A stretch of 64,000 nucleotides of DNA from CBDCYS01 sp965226185 (lineage in GTDB: Bacteria > Acidobacteriota > Terriglobia > Bryobacterales > UBA6623): assembly GCA_965226185.1 (NCBI GenBank), contig CBDDCT010000002.1, positions 310,001-374,000 on the forward strand. Direction: 5' to 3'. The position numbers and the translations under genes were made by a program. Within the stretch, counting starts at the first letter, position 1. The number at the start of each line of letters is the position of its first letter. A model generated the notes under the pieces. It was not told where the DNA came from, did no database searches, and saw only the letters and a program-made list of their open reading frames with translations. Shown one piece after another: positions 41,661 through 50,596 of this stretch.

Positions 41661-44339
41661 ATGTCTTCCCTACAGCTTGATAAAGTCTACGAGCCGGGCC
41701 GGTTCGAGCCCCACTGGGCCAAATGGTGGGTCGACGAGGGTCTTTTTGTGGCTTCCGCCGAGTCCTCGAAACCAGCGTTTTCGCTGGTCGTCCCCCCGCC
41801 GAACGTGACGGGCGCCCTGCACATGGGGCACATGTATGAGATCGCTCAGATCGACATCACGATGCGCTGGAAGCGGATGCAGGGCTACAACGTTCTGTGG
41901 CTGCCCGGCACCGATCACGCCAGCATCGCCACGGAGATGCTGGTCGCGCGCAATCTCCGCGAGCAGGGCATCGAAGCCAAAGAGATCGGCCGCGAAAAGT
42001 TTCTGGAACACGCCTGGGCCTGGAAGGAAAAGTACGGCGGTACGATCGTCGGCCAGTTCAAACAGATCGGTGCAAGCTGTGACTGGACTCGCGAGCGCTT
42101 CACGATGGATGAGGGGCTTTCCAGGGCAGTCCGCGAGGCGTTTGTCCGTCTTTATGAGAAGGGGCTGATCTACCGCGGCGAATACCTGATCAATTGGTGC
42201 CCGAGCTGCCACACGGCGGTCTCCGATTTAGAGGCCGTCTATAGCCAGAAAAACGGTCATCTTTGGCATATCCGGTATCCGGTTACCGATTCAGACGAGT
42301 TCGTGACGGTGGCTACGACACGGCCCGAAACGATGCTCGGCGACACCGCGATCGCCGTGAATCCGAATGACGATCGCTACAAGCACCTGTGGGACAAGAC
42401 CGTCACGCTACCCCTGGTGGGCCGCCGCCTTGCTGTGATCCGCGATGAGCTGGCCGATCCCGAGTTTGGAACGGGCGCCGTCAAGGTCACACCGGCCCAC
42501 GACCCCAACGACTTCGCCGCCGGGAAGCGGCACAACCTCGATTTCATCACGGTTTTGGATGAGGAAGCTCGCATTACCGGGGGCTTCGGCGAGTTCTCGG
42601 GCCTCGACCGCTACGAAGCCCGCAAGAGAGTCGTCGCGCGGCTGGAAGAGCAAGGGCTGATCGAGCGGATCGAAGATTACACCAACAACATCGGAAGCTG
42701 CCAGCGTTGCAAGACAGTCGTCGAGCCCAGGGTGTCGACGCAATGGTTCGTCCGCACGAAAACACTGGCCGAGCCGGCGATCAAGGCGGTCGAGACGAAC
42801 GAGATCGAGATCATTCCCGACTTGTGGCGCCGAAACTACTTCGAGTGGATGAACAACATTCGCGACTGGTGCATCTCGCGCCAACTGTGGTGGGGACACC
42901 GCATTCCAGCCTGGTATTGCCGCGGCTGCGACAACATAATCGTTTCGCGCGAGGACCCGGCCTCGTGCGAGAAGTGCGGTTCCAAAGAACTCGAGCAAGA
43001 CAACGACGTTCTCGACACCTGGTTCAGCTCCGGCTTGTGGCCTTTCTCAACCATGGGCTGGCCCCAAGACAGCGCCGATCTCAAGACCTTCTATCCCACC
43101 TCGTTGCTGAACACGGGTTCGGACATTCTGTTCTTCTGGGTCGCCCGAATGATCATGCTTGGAATCGAAATGGCGGGCTGCATCCCGTTTCGCCAGGTCT
43201 ACATTCACGGACTGGTCCGTGACGCGGACAAGCAGAAGATGTCGAAGACCAAGGGCAATGTCATCGACCCGCTGGTGGTGACCGAAAAGTATGGCACCGA
43301 CGCCGTGCGATTCGCGCTGGTGGTCGCCGCCGGGCAGGGTTCGGACGTTGTTCTGTCGGAGGAGCGCATCGCAGGCGCCCGAACCTTCGCGAACAAGATT
43401 TGGAACGCGGCCAGGTTTATCTTCATGAGCCTCGAAAAGGCCGGCGCGGAGCCTTGGACGCCTCAAGACTCCGCTGCCTTTGTCCCGCTGGCGTCTGACT
43501 CAACCGGCGAAGTGCCGCTGGAGGACCGCTGGATCTTTTCGCGCCTCAACGATGTGGCGCGAAAAGCCGGCGAGCACATCGAGAAATACCGCTATCACGA
43601 AGCGGCGAACCTGCTCTACCACTTTTTCTGGCACGAGTTCTGCGACTGGTATCTGGAGCTGAAAAAGCTGTCGTTCAGCGACGGTTCCGGCTTGACCCCG
43701 GAGTGGAAGAACATGCTGGCGGCTATGGAGCGGGCCTTGCGGCTGCTCCACCCAATCATGCCGTTCATTACGGAAGAGTTGTGGCAGCGCCTGGCGTCGA
43801 ATACCGAGGGACGGCCTGTCTCGATCGCACTCGCCTCCTACCCGGCTCACAAGCCGGAGCTGGCCGACCCGGAAGCCGAAAGTCAACTCAGGCTGATGCA
43901 GGAACTCATCACCGCCGCGCGTAACCTTCGCTCCGAGATGGGTGTTTCCCCTAAGACGGCGCTGGACGGCGCCTTCTATGGGCACGCGGACGGCGCCGCC
44001 GGCGTGGTCGATCGCCAAGCCGAGGCGCTTTCCAAGCTGGCGAATATACGGCTCGAAGCCCTGCAAGGAGCGGCCCCGGAGGGTAAGGCCATGCACCACA
44101 GCGCCGATTTCGACCTCGTGTTGCATCTGCCCGCCTCGGAGACAGCAGCGCTCCGCGAAAGACTTTCGAAGCAACTGCAGCCGCTCCAGAAAGCTCGCGA
44201 TTCTTCAAAGCGTCAGCTTGGCAACGAGCAATTCCTGGACAAGGCGCCGCCGCATGTGGTGGAGTCGATCCGCGGGAAACTGGCGGATTACGAATCGCAG
44301 ATAGAGAGGATTCAGTCCACGCTCGATGGCCTTTCGTGA
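41661..44339 (+). CDS. valS: Valyl-tRNA synthetase
   Basis: An 892-residue class I synthetase. The HIGH motif appears in 'PPPNVTGALHMGHMYE' and KMSKS in 'DKQKMSKTKGNVIDPLVV'. The editing (CP1) domain contains 'TTRPETMLGDTAIAV', and the zinc-like cysteine pairs are at 'NWCPSCHTAV' and 'CRGC...CEKC'. It ends with the anticodon-binding domain and a C-terminal coiled coil ('LRERLSKQLQPLQKARDSSKRQ'). It charges tRNA-Val in the cytoplasm. The length is normal for the family. The start ATG 41661 is the first in the frame. Confidence 0.97.
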   Translation: MSSLQLDKVYEPGRFEPHWAKWWVDEGLFVASAESSKPAFSLVVPPPNVTGALHMGHMYEIAQIDITMRWKRMQGYNVLWLPGTDHASIATEMLVARNLREQGIEAKEIGREKFLEHAWAWKEKYGGTIVGQFKQIGASCDWTRERFTMDEGLSRAVREAFVRLYEKGLIYRGEYLINWCPSCHTAVSDLEAVYSQKNGHLWHIRYPVTDSDEFVTVATTRPETMLGDTAIAVNPNDDRYKHLWDKTVTLPLVGRRLAVIRDELADPEFGTGAVKVTPAHDPNDFAAGKRHNLDFITVLDEEARITGGFGEFSGLDRYEARKRVVARLEEQGLIERIEDYTNNIGSCQRCKTVVEPRVSTQWFVRTKTLAEPAIKAVETNEIEIIPDLWRRNYFEWMNNIRDWCISRQLWWGHRIPAWYCRGCDNIIVSREDPASCEKCGSKELEQDNDVLDTWFSSGLWPFSTMGWPQDSADLKTFYPTSLLNTGSDILFFWVARMIMLGIEMAGCIPFRQVYIHGLVRDADKQKMSKTKGNVIDPLVVTEKYGTDAVRFALVVAAGQGSDVVLSEERIAGARTFANKIWNAARFIFMSLEKAGAEPWTPQDSAAFVPLASDSTGEVPLEDRWIFSRLNDVARKAGEHIEKYRYHEAANLLYHFFWHEFCDWYLELKKLSFSDGSGLTPEWKNMLAAMERALRLLHPIMPFITEELWQRLASNTEGRPVSIALASYPAHKPELADPEAESQLRLMQELITAARNLRSEMGVSPKTALDGAFYGHADGAAGVVDRQAEALSKLANIRLEALQGAAPEGKAMHHSADFDLVLHLPASETAALRERLSKQLQPLQKARDSSKRQLGNEQFLDKAPPHVVESIRGKLADYESQIERIQSTLDGLS

Positions 44340-44352
44340 CCCGGACTAACCC

Positions 44353-44458
44353 GAACCGAACAGGGCGGATTTGGCTCCGTTAAACGATTCTTGCGGTTGG
44401 CGGACTTGACCCCAGGCTTGCGCCTGGGGCTCTGTTCCTGCATTCCGAACTTTCTGCC
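44353..44458. repeat. 106 bp repeat, left member of an inverted pair
   Basis: This aligns without gaps to the reverse complement of 46577-46682 with about 13 mismatches (about 88% identity). The centre is the CCCCAGGC...GCCTGGGG palindrome. The pair encloses the Uma2-type gene and hisS. Confidence 0.85.
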
Positions 44459-44520
44459 ACGTTGGTAAGGACTTCACTTCGAGCCAGCGGCTAGGGCGCC
44501 GAAAAGAGTAACGTGAGGAC

Positions 44521-45042
44521 ATGCCGGCTTCGCCCGTGGTATCCGTCAAAGAATACTTGTCGACTGACTACAGCCCGGACCGCGAGTACCTGGACGGTGC
44601 TGTCGTGGAGCGCAACTTGGGCGAACGAAGTCACAGCCGTCTACAGGGGCTGGTATGTGGCTATATTCTGGCCCGCGAAAAACAATGGCGTGTAGTCGCC
44701 CTGCTCGCACAGCGAGTCCAAGTAGTAGCGAACCGGTTCCGAGTGCCGGATATTTGTGTGCTCGCCGAAGACGACCCCAACGAACCGATCGTGCGGCACC
44801 CGCCGATCGTCTGTATCGAGATCCTCTCCCGGGACGACCGCATGCCGGCGATGGACCAGAAGATCAGCGACTACCTGGGAATGGGAGTGCGGCATGTTTG
44901 GTTTCTGAATCCCGTTGCTGGAAATGCGTTTGACGCGACGAAAGACGGTGTCCGCGAGGTCAACGAGGCGACTCTGCGGGCTGCGGATACCGAGATCGCG
45001 CTTCCGATCGCCGAGCTGTTCAGGCAACTTCAGCATCGATAG
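44521..45042 (+). CDS. Uma2/DUF820 family protein (PD-(D/E)XK nuclease fold)
   Basis: A 173-residue protein. It starts 'VVSVKEYLSTDYSPDREYLDGAVVERNLGERSHSRLQGLV' and has the fold's core acidic/lysine pattern in 'VRVPDICVLAED..' (here 'FRVPDICVL') and 'PPIVCIEILSRDDRMPAMDQKISDYLGMGVRHVWFLNP'. The Asp, Glu-x-x-(S) and Lys of the nuclease site are retained. Family members are numerous in cyanobacteria and Acidobacteria and often accompany mobile DNA. The biological role is unknown. It lies between the two inverted 106 bp repeats. Confidence 0.88.
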   Translation: MPASPVVSVKEYLSTDYSPDREYLDGAVVERNLGERSHSRLQGLVCGYILAREKQWRVVALLAQRVQVVANRFRVPDICVLAEDDPNEPIVRHPPIVCIEILSRDDRMPAMDQKISDYLGMGVRHVWFLNPVAGNAFDATKDGVREVNEATLRAADTEIALPIAELFRQLQHR

Positions 45043-45121
45043 AAAAGGCCGCGGGTCTCTCCGAGCCCCGCGCTACGGGCCTGTTTCCAATGGGGTTGCT
45101 TCCCGCGGGCTTGCTTCCCGT

Positions 45122-46537
45122 TTACTTCATCTCGGCCAGCAACTTCTTGAGGGTTTGCACCAACTCAGCCCGCTTGACTTCCTGCTGGCCAAAGCGTGCG
45201 GATTTCCATTCATCGTGGCCCGAGACTTCGGCTGCTTTCTCCCGGCCGACCTCCATCTCTTTCAAGGTCACGACACCGCGTCCGGCTTCGTCCTCTCCCA
45301 TGATGACGACGTAGGGAATCGCCAGCCGGTCCGCTCGCTGCAATTGCTTGCCCAGCCGTTTGGGCTTGCCGAGGTGGATTTCAGCCGGGATTCCGGCACG
45401 GCGAAGCTCGTAGGTGATGGCTAGATACTCGCTCATCAGACCGGCGTCCATGGCCGTGACGAGCACTTGCGACGGTGTCTGTTTGCGGGGGACGCGCTTC
45501 AACTCAACCAGCGCCGCCAGCAGCCGGTCGACGCCAAGCGAGGCGCCGGTCGCCGGAATGCGCTGTCCCGTGAAACGGGTTACCAGATCGTCGTAGCGCC
45601 CCCCGCCGAACACGGACCCAAACCGCGGGGCGTCCAGCAGAACTGCTTCGAAAACCGGTCCCGTGTAGTAGGCCAGCCCGCGAGCAATGCTGACGTCGAT
45701 GACGACACGATCGCTCTTGTAGCCGAGGGCGTTGAGGTGGGAAGAGATGCGGCTCACGGCGTCGAGTTCTTCCCCGGCATTCTCGACGCCGGAGAAGAGG
45801 CCGCGCAGGCTCTCGAGCGATTCGTCGCGGCCGGAGGCGGGAATGGCGAGGAACTGTTCGATCTTGCCGGCCTGTTCGCCGGTCAGCCCGACTCCCGCAA
45901 TCTGGTCCCCCGACTCGTCGACGTATCCGCTGGTCAGCTCGAGCCGCACCTTTGCCGGGCCGATCTTTTCGAGCTTATCGAGAACTCGAAAAACCTCGGC
46001 TCCGGCAGCTTCTGGTACTGATGCGAAACGCAGGAGCAGATCGAGAATCTTGCGGCTGGAGAACCGCACCAGGTAGGGGCCGGCCTTGAGCGCGTCCAAG
46101 GTGTCGCACATGCCCGCGATGATTTCGGTATCAGCAACTTCCGATTCCGCTCCGACTGAATCGAGGTCAAACTGGACGAACTCCCGAAAGCGACCCGGGG
46201 CCGGCTTGTCCGCGCGCCAGACCGGGGACACCTGATAACGCCGAAACGGGAACACCAGATCCTTGTGCTGCGAGACGACGCGCGACAGCGGAACGGTGAG
46301 GTCAAACCGCAGTCCCAGTTCCTCTTCCTCGGGGTTTGAGACGCGAAAAATCTGTGCTTGAGCTTCCTGACCGGCCGAGCCGGAGAGAACATCGAAGTAC
46401 TCAATAGCCGGGGTTTCGAGCGGCGCGAAGCCATAGAGTTCGTAGACCTTGCGGACGGTGTCGATAAGGTGCTGGCGAGCCAGCATGTGATCCGAACGCA
46501 GGTCACGCAGGCCGCGCGATAAACGAGGTTCAACCAT
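45122..46537 (-). CDS. hisS: Histidyl-tRNA synthetase
   Basis: A 471-residue class II synthetase. Motif 1 lies in 'DVLSGSAGQEAQAQIFRV', motif 2 in 'VFPFRRYQVSPVWRADKPAPGRFREFVQFDLDSVG', the histidine-specific loops in 'RGLAYYTGPVFEAVL' and 'FGSVFGGGRYDDLV', and motif 3 in 'TGASLGVDRLLAAL'. A C-terminal anticodon-binding domain follows ('QVLVTAMDAGLMSEYLAITYELRRAGIPAEIHLGK'). It charges tRNA-His. It is slightly longer than E. coli HisS and is transcribed convergently with the Uma2-type gene. Confidence 0.97.
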   Translation of the reverse strand: MVEPRLSRGLRDLRSDHMLARQHLIDTVRKVYELYGFAPLETPAIEYFDVLSGSAGQEAQAQIFRVSNPEEEELGLRFDLTVPLSRVVSQHKDLVFPFRRYQVSPVWRADKPAPGRFREFVQFDLDSVGAESEVADTEIIAGMCDTLDALKAGPYLVRFSSRKILDLLLRFASVPEAAGAEVFRVLDKLEKIGPAKVRLELTSGYVDESGDQIAGVGLTGEQAGKIEQFLAIPASGRDESLESLRGLFSGVENAGEELDAVSRISSHLNALGYKSDRVVIDVSIARGLAYYTGPVFEAVLLDAPRFGSVFGGGRYDDLVTRFTGQRIPATGASLGVDRLLAALVELKRVPRKQTPSQVLVTAMDAGLMSEYLAITYELRRAGIPAEIHLGKPKRLGKQLQRADRLAIPYVVIMGEDEAGRGVVTLKEMEVGREKAAEVSGHDEWKSARFGQQEVKRAELVQTLKKLLAEMK

Positions 46538-46576
46538 GGTGATTAGTGCCTCTACCGTTGAATCCTTGCAAGGCTT

Positions 46577-46682
46577 GGCGGAAAGTTCGGAAAGCAGGAA
46601 CAGAGCCCCAGGCGGGAGCCTGGGGTCAAGTCCGCCAAACCCAACAATCTTTCAAGGATGCCAAATCTGCCCTGTTCGGTTC
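46577..46682. repeat. 106 bp repeat, right member of the inverted pair
   Basis: Inverted copy of 44353-44458, starting 40 bases upstream of the hisS start. With 46834-46873, it fills most of the 46538-46919 gap, which has no gene I can support. Confidence 0.85.
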
Positions 46683-46833
46683 AAGCTCGTCCGGGAAAGG
46701 GAGTTAGGAACCGCGGAAGCGGAAAGCCAGCGACTGCCCCAGCTTAGCACCTTTGCTCGGAGGGATCCGCTCAACGCCGTGCTTGGGCGTCACGGCAGAT
46801 TGCACGAAGGCAGTGGCTGGTCCGCGTTACGGG

Positions 46834-46873
46834 AACTTGACCCCAGGCTCCCGCCTGAGGCTCTGAGTTTCGG
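46834..46873. repeat. CCCCAGGC palindromic repeat, core copy
   Basis: The core 'GAACTTGACCCCAGGCTCCC' then 'GCCTGAGGCTCTGAG' is in the same orientation as 44353-44458 and opposite to 46577-46682. It lies just beyond the 3' end of the GlcG-like gene. Confidence 0.7.
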
Positions 46874-46919
46874 TATGGAGTCGAGCGGTTTTCGCGGCAG
46901 TTTCTCTATCTGCAGGCGG

Positions 46920-47342
46920 CTAGGAGCTGACGATCGCGGTCAGGGTATCCACCCCTGCCTGGGCCACGACGCCGTCTTGGTGGGACATGACCCCGCTGAC
47001 TCCGATAGCGCCGACGATCTGACCGTCGTCAAAGAGCGGCAGCCCTCCTTCCACGGCGATTGCTCCCGGCAAGCTCATCATGCCGACGTTCCCATCCGTT
47101 ACAACGTCGGCAAACGCTTTGCTGGGGCGCTTGAACAGCGCGGCACAGCGGGCTTTTGCAATTCCTACTTCGACACTTCCGATTTGGGTGTCATCGATTT
47201 TTTGGAAGTAGATCAGTTGGCCGGCCGGGTCCACAACCGCGATGGCTACAGGCCAACTATTTTTTGTCGCCTCGGCCTCCGCCGCCGCGGCGATTTGCTT
47301 GGCGACGTCCAGAGTCAGGATGGGTTTGGTGGCGAGCTGCAT
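46920..47342 (-). CDS. GlcG/HbpS-family heme- or cofactor-binding protein
   Basis: A 140-residue protein, a complete GlcG/HbpS domain: 'LTLDVAKQIAAAAEAEATKN', 'PVAIAVVDPAGQLIYFQKIDDTQIGSVEVGIAKARCAALFKRPS', 'IAVEGGLPLFDDGQIVGAIGVSG'. The family binds heme or acts as an accessory in glycolate-type and other catabolic operons. The ATG at 47342 has GGAGG at good spacing. No signal peptide is visible, so it is probably cytoplasmic. Confidence 0.88.
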   Translation of the reverse strand: MQLATKPILTLDVAKQIAAAAEAEATKNSWPVAIAVVDPAGQLIYFQKIDDTQIGSVEVGIAKARCAALFKRPSKAFADVVTDGNVGMMSLPGAIAVEGGLPLFDDGQIVGAIGVSGVMSHQDGVVAQAGVDTLTAIVSS

Positions 47343-47555
47343 TTCGAATTCCTCCGATAGTGGAAAGATGGACCGGCGATTGAGCCGCGGGCGTTAAACG
47401 GACCGCTCATAGTAGCAAACCAACTCGCTGGCTGGGCTAGCGCTTGAAGCGGGCAGCGGCCGCTTAGTTGGTGGTATCCACGAAAGGCGCTCCGCGATCG
47501 TCGGTTGAATAGAGGGTGATCTCGCCTTCCGGTTTTGTGCTGGAGGAGAACAACG

Positions 47556-48128
47556 ATGTTCGGACGAACCGTCACATGCTTGACGCGGACAGCCTGGATA
47601 CTACTGGCGGCGGCCTGCTGCCCCCTCTACGGCGATCAAGAGGCAAGCAATATCCCTCATGTCCAGGCGGCTAAGTATGGGCAATGCTACGCCAAGTCCG
47701 TGCCGGCTGAGCTATACGGAAGCAAGGGAACCACGAACGTATTTCGGGTTGGCAGGGGCCGGGACGTTCCCTTGAGCACCTACGATTGGTTCAGCCAGCA
47801 GATCTACCTCTCCTGCAACGTATCCGACGATAGGACACCCGTTGGAGTTTCGGTAGTACGGCTCGGGCCTTGGCCGCGCGGCCACGCGGCAAGTGCGGAC
47901 CATCTGGCAATCGCGTTCTACTTCAAGGGCGGAGAGCTGAGAAAGTATTCGACTTTGGACATCGCCGGCAAGCCAGACAACGTAAGCCCGTCTGTTTCTC
48001 ACTACACCGTGATTGAGCAGGTGCTGGGATACAGGCGGCTCCGCGGCAACCAATACGCATTTGAAGTGGAAACGACGGACGGGAGACTGTTGTCATTCGA
48101 CCCCGCAACGGGTGCCATCATCCGCTAG
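47556..48128 (+). CDS. Small exported protein of unknown function
   Basis: A 190-residue protein. ATG 47556 follows GGAGGAGAAC, and the first 25 residues form a signal peptide ('TRTAWILLAAACCPLYG', possibly a lipoprotein because of the Cys pair). The mature part has paired cysteines ('YGQCYAKSVP', 'IYLSCNVSDD') and ends 'YAFEVETTDGRLLSFDPATGAIIR'. I do not recognise the family. Confidence 0.72.
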   Translation: MFGRTVTCLTRTAWILLAAACCPLYGDQEASNIPHVQAAKYGQCYAKSVPAELYGSKGTTNVFRVGRGRDVPLSTYDWFSQQIYLSCNVSDDRTPVGVSVVRLGPWPRGHAASADHLAIAFYFKGGELRKYSTLDIAGKPDNVSPSVSHYTVIEQVLGYRRLRGNQYAFEVETTDGRLLSFDPATGAIIR

Positions 48129-48165
48129 CCCGCTTTTCTCGCCGCCTGGTGAGAAATACGGATTA
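48126..48165. repeat. Partial copy of the CTAGCCCGC / GGTGAGAAA repeat
   Basis: 'CTAGCCCGCTTTTCTC' then 'GCCTGGTGAGAAA' repeats the outer arm of the 12346-12528 element in shortened hairpin form. Its first bases (CTAG) include the stop codon of the preceding gene, and it touches the 3' end of the next gene. Confidence 0.6.
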
Positions 48166-49467
48166 ACCTACAACGACCTTCGCGAGTTCCTTTTCATCGA
48201 ACTCGACTCCCAGGCCGGGAGTTTCCGGCACGTCCACGTAGCCGCCATGGTAGCCCAACGGTTTGCTGAGAAGCTTGTTTCCAAATGGCCGCAGGTAAGA
48301 TTCGCCGCCCTCGAGAATGACGGCGTTGGGCGTGCAGGCGCACAGATGGATGGACGCCGTGCGGTAGGGGGCGGTCCCCATGCTGCAGTGGGGGGAAAGC
48401 AACACATTGTGGACATCCGCCATGATGGCGATGCGTTTGGACTCGGTCAGCCCGACCCGGGCGACGTCAGGGTTGATGATGTCCACCGCCCGCGCGGCGA
48501 AAAGATCGCGGAACTGGAAGCGGTTGGAGTATTGCTCGCCGGCGCAAATGGGGACATCGAGCTGCTCGGCCAGCCGCGCGTAACCGTCGATGTCTTCTGG
48601 CATGAGAACGTCTTCCCACCAGCCGATGTTTCCAAGCTGATCGAGCTGGCGTCCCACGGTCGTCGCCTCATGCAGCTTGTAAGCCCCGAGCGAATCAACG
48701 AGAACTTGCCCCTTATCCCCCATCACTTCCGATACCGCGACGACGCGCTGGATGTCGGCGGTGCGAGGGCCGCCCTTGCTGAGCCCCATCTTCATCGCCG
48801 TGTAGCCTTTTTCGATCAGCTCGTGCGCTCTCTCGCGCAGCTCGGGAATCGTGCGGCCTCCCACGCCGGCATAGGTCGGAATCGTGTCGCGAAACTTGCC
48901 GCCCATCAACTGATAAACAGGCATTCCGGCTGCCTTACCCAAAATGTCCCATAGAGCGATGTCGATTCCCGACATGGCGCGCTTGAAGAAGCCGCTGTTG
49001 TAGCCGCGCAGCCGCTGAGTGGAGTACATCTTCTCCCACAGCACTTCGACGTTGCGGGCGTCCTGGCCAATCAAGATGGGCGTGAGCAGGTCGGTAACGA
49101 CCGACTTCACCACGCGCGGGGTCATCACGGCGTGGGCTTCTCCCCAGCCGACGATGCCTTGATCGGTGGTGACCTTGACGAGGAGCGTTTGGCGGTAGCC
49201 GCCCTGGCGTGCTGTTTCGGCGTGGTCCAGGCGGTAGGAGAGCGCTTTGCCTCCGGTCATTTGGGATACCGGCGGCATCGAGCTGAAGAAGCTCTCCGGC
49301 TTGTCGCGTTCCGGCGGCGAGCGCAGAATCAACGGCTCGATCTTGGTGATCTTCTGTGCGACCGGCGCCTTGGCCTCCAACTCGGCACTCCGCGCGACGC
49401 GAGCGCCGCACATGCCGATCCAAGCTGCCGCACCGGCGTTTCTCAGTAGCGTGCGTCTTGTGATCAT
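48163..49467 (-). CDS. Enolase-superfamily dehydratase/racemase, TAT-exported type
   Basis: A 434-residue MR/MLE protein. ATG 49467 is chosen because AAGGAG precedes it and it opens a twin-arginine leader ('MITRRTLLRNAGAAAWIGMCG'). Unlike the protein at 9137, the active site looks complete: Lys region 'GYTAMKMGLSKGG', metal ligands in 'VLVDSLGAY', 'WWEDVLMPED' and 'PICAGEQYSN', and His in 'LLSPHCSMGTAPYR'. This pattern is close to sugar-acid dehydratases such as galactonate dehydratase. It is divergent from the cyclase gene at 49621, with which it may share a promoter region and a sugar-acid pathway. Confidence 0.9.
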   Translation of the reverse strand: MITRRTLLRNAGAAAWIGMCGARVARSAELEAKAPVAQKITKIEPLILRSPPERDKPESFFSSMPPVSQMTGGKALSYRLDHAETARQGGYRQTLLVKVTTDQGIVGWGEAHAVMTPRVVKSVVTDLLTPILIGQDARNVEVLWEKMYSTQRLRGYNSGFFKRAMSGIDIALWDILGKAAGMPVYQLMGGKFRDTIPTYAGVGGRTIPELRERAHELIEKGYTAMKMGLSKGGPRTADIQRVVAVSEVMGDKGQVLVDSLGAYKLHEATTVGRQLDQLGNIGWWEDVLMPEDIDGYARLAEQLDVPICAGEQYSNRFQFRDLFAARAVDIINPDVARVGLTESKRIAIMADVHNVLLSPHCSMGTAPYRTASIHLCACTPNAVILEGGESYLRPFGNKLLSKPLGYHGGYVDVPETPGLGVEFDEKELAKVVVG

Positions 49468-49620
49468 TTCGATATCTCCTTCCAAGCGACGAGACAGACT
49501 CAAACCGGCGAAGGGCCGGGTTCGCGGTCAGGGACCGAGATCGGTCCCGGCGCGGCAAGCCACGAGCGCGCGCCACGCTGGGCGGATGGGCCCTGGCAAG
49601 ATTCTGTCATAATTCGGGCC

Positions 49621-50412
49621 ATGATGGACAATCTGGCCGGTCTGCTGGCTCAAGCCAAAGTTTACGACCTCGCCCACAGTTACCAAGCAGGCATGCCGCA
49701 TCATCCCGTGCATCCCGGATTTACCTTCGGGTTGAGTAAGGCCCACGGTGAATTTGTTTTGCGGAACAACGCCAGCTCGGCGGGCGAGTGCTTCTCCTTC
49801 GGCGGGCACGTGGGTACGCACATCGATGCGCTGTGCCATTTCTCGAAAGACGGCAAGCTGCACGGGGGCGTCGAGGTGGCGCCGATCCAGTCTTACAGCA
49901 GCGGGATCGGGCACTGCAGCGCCGACACAATCAAGCCCATCGTTCGCCGGGGCGTTTTGCTGGATATTGCACGGTTGAAACAGGTTGACGTTTTGCCCGA
50001 GGATTTCGTGGTCGATTTGGACACCCTGCAAACAGCCGCCACCGAACAAGCGGTCGAGATACACAAAGGAGATGTCGTGCTGATCCGCACCGGCTGGTCG
50101 CGCTACTGGAACGACGCCGGGAAGTACATCAACGGACTCAAAGGCCCAGGACCCAGCATCGAAGCCGCGCAGTGGCTCAGTTCCAAAGGGATCTACGCCG
50201 GGGGATCGGACACGGTTGCGTTCGAGTTTATTCCCGCGAAGACCATGCCGGTCCACGTGCATTTCTTGGTGGAGAAGGGAATCCATATCATCGAGGCGCT
50301 GGACCTTGAAGAGATGGCCCAAGCGGAAGCGTGGGAGTTTGCTTTCATCGCGGCGCCGCTCAAGATTGTTGGCGGGACAGGGGCGCCGATTCGGCCCATT
50401 GCACTCGTGTAG
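49621..50412 (+). CDS. Cyclase-family (kynurenine formamidase-like) hydrolase
   Basis: A 263-residue protein. The metal-binding signature H-x-G-T-H-x-D appears in 'FGGHVGTHIDALCHF', followed by 'GDVVLIRTGWSRYWND', 'GSDTVAFEFIPAKTMPVHVHFLVEKGIHIIEALDLEEMA' and a late Glu/Asp. Members of this fold hydrolyse cyclic amides or esters (kynurenine formamidase, isatin hydrolase). Here the context suggests a lactone or similar sugar-acid derivative, which is inference. The start could be either of two adjacent ATGs (49621 or 49624). Confidence 0.9.
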   Translation: MMDNLAGLLAQAKVYDLAHSYQAGMPHHPVHPGFTFGLSKAHGEFVLRNNASSAGECFSFGGHVGTHIDALCHFSKDGKLHGGVEVAPIQSYSSGIGHCSADTIKPIVRRGVLLDIARLKQVDVLPEDFVVDLDTLQTAATEQAVEIHKGDVVLIRTGWSRYWNDAGKYINGLKGPGPSIEAAQWLSSKGIYAGGSDTVAFEFIPAKTMPVHVHFLVEKGIHIIEALDLEEMAQAEAWEFAFIAAPLKIVGGTGAPIRPIALV

Positions 50413-50505
50413 CGGCACTTCACCGCGCCCCACCCGACAGCGGCCACAGAACCCTTTTGGGTTGCGGCTCGTCCGCCTTACTGATGCTTGCGAAATACGG
50501 TGTAG

Positions 50506-50525
50506 GGGCGCAGCGTGCTGCGCCC
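50506..50525. repeat. Short perfect palindrome (GGGCGCAGC / GCTGCGCCC)
   Basis: A 9 bp perfect stem with a 2 nt centre in the gap between the cyclase and the beta-propeller gene. It may act as a terminator for the cyclase gene or be another REP-like unit. Confidence 0.5.
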
Positions 50526-50596
50526 GCTCCGGCAAGGCATTCGCTGTGTCCGAAAACAACACTATATTCTGCGAGTATCAGTAGGTGATTGAAACG

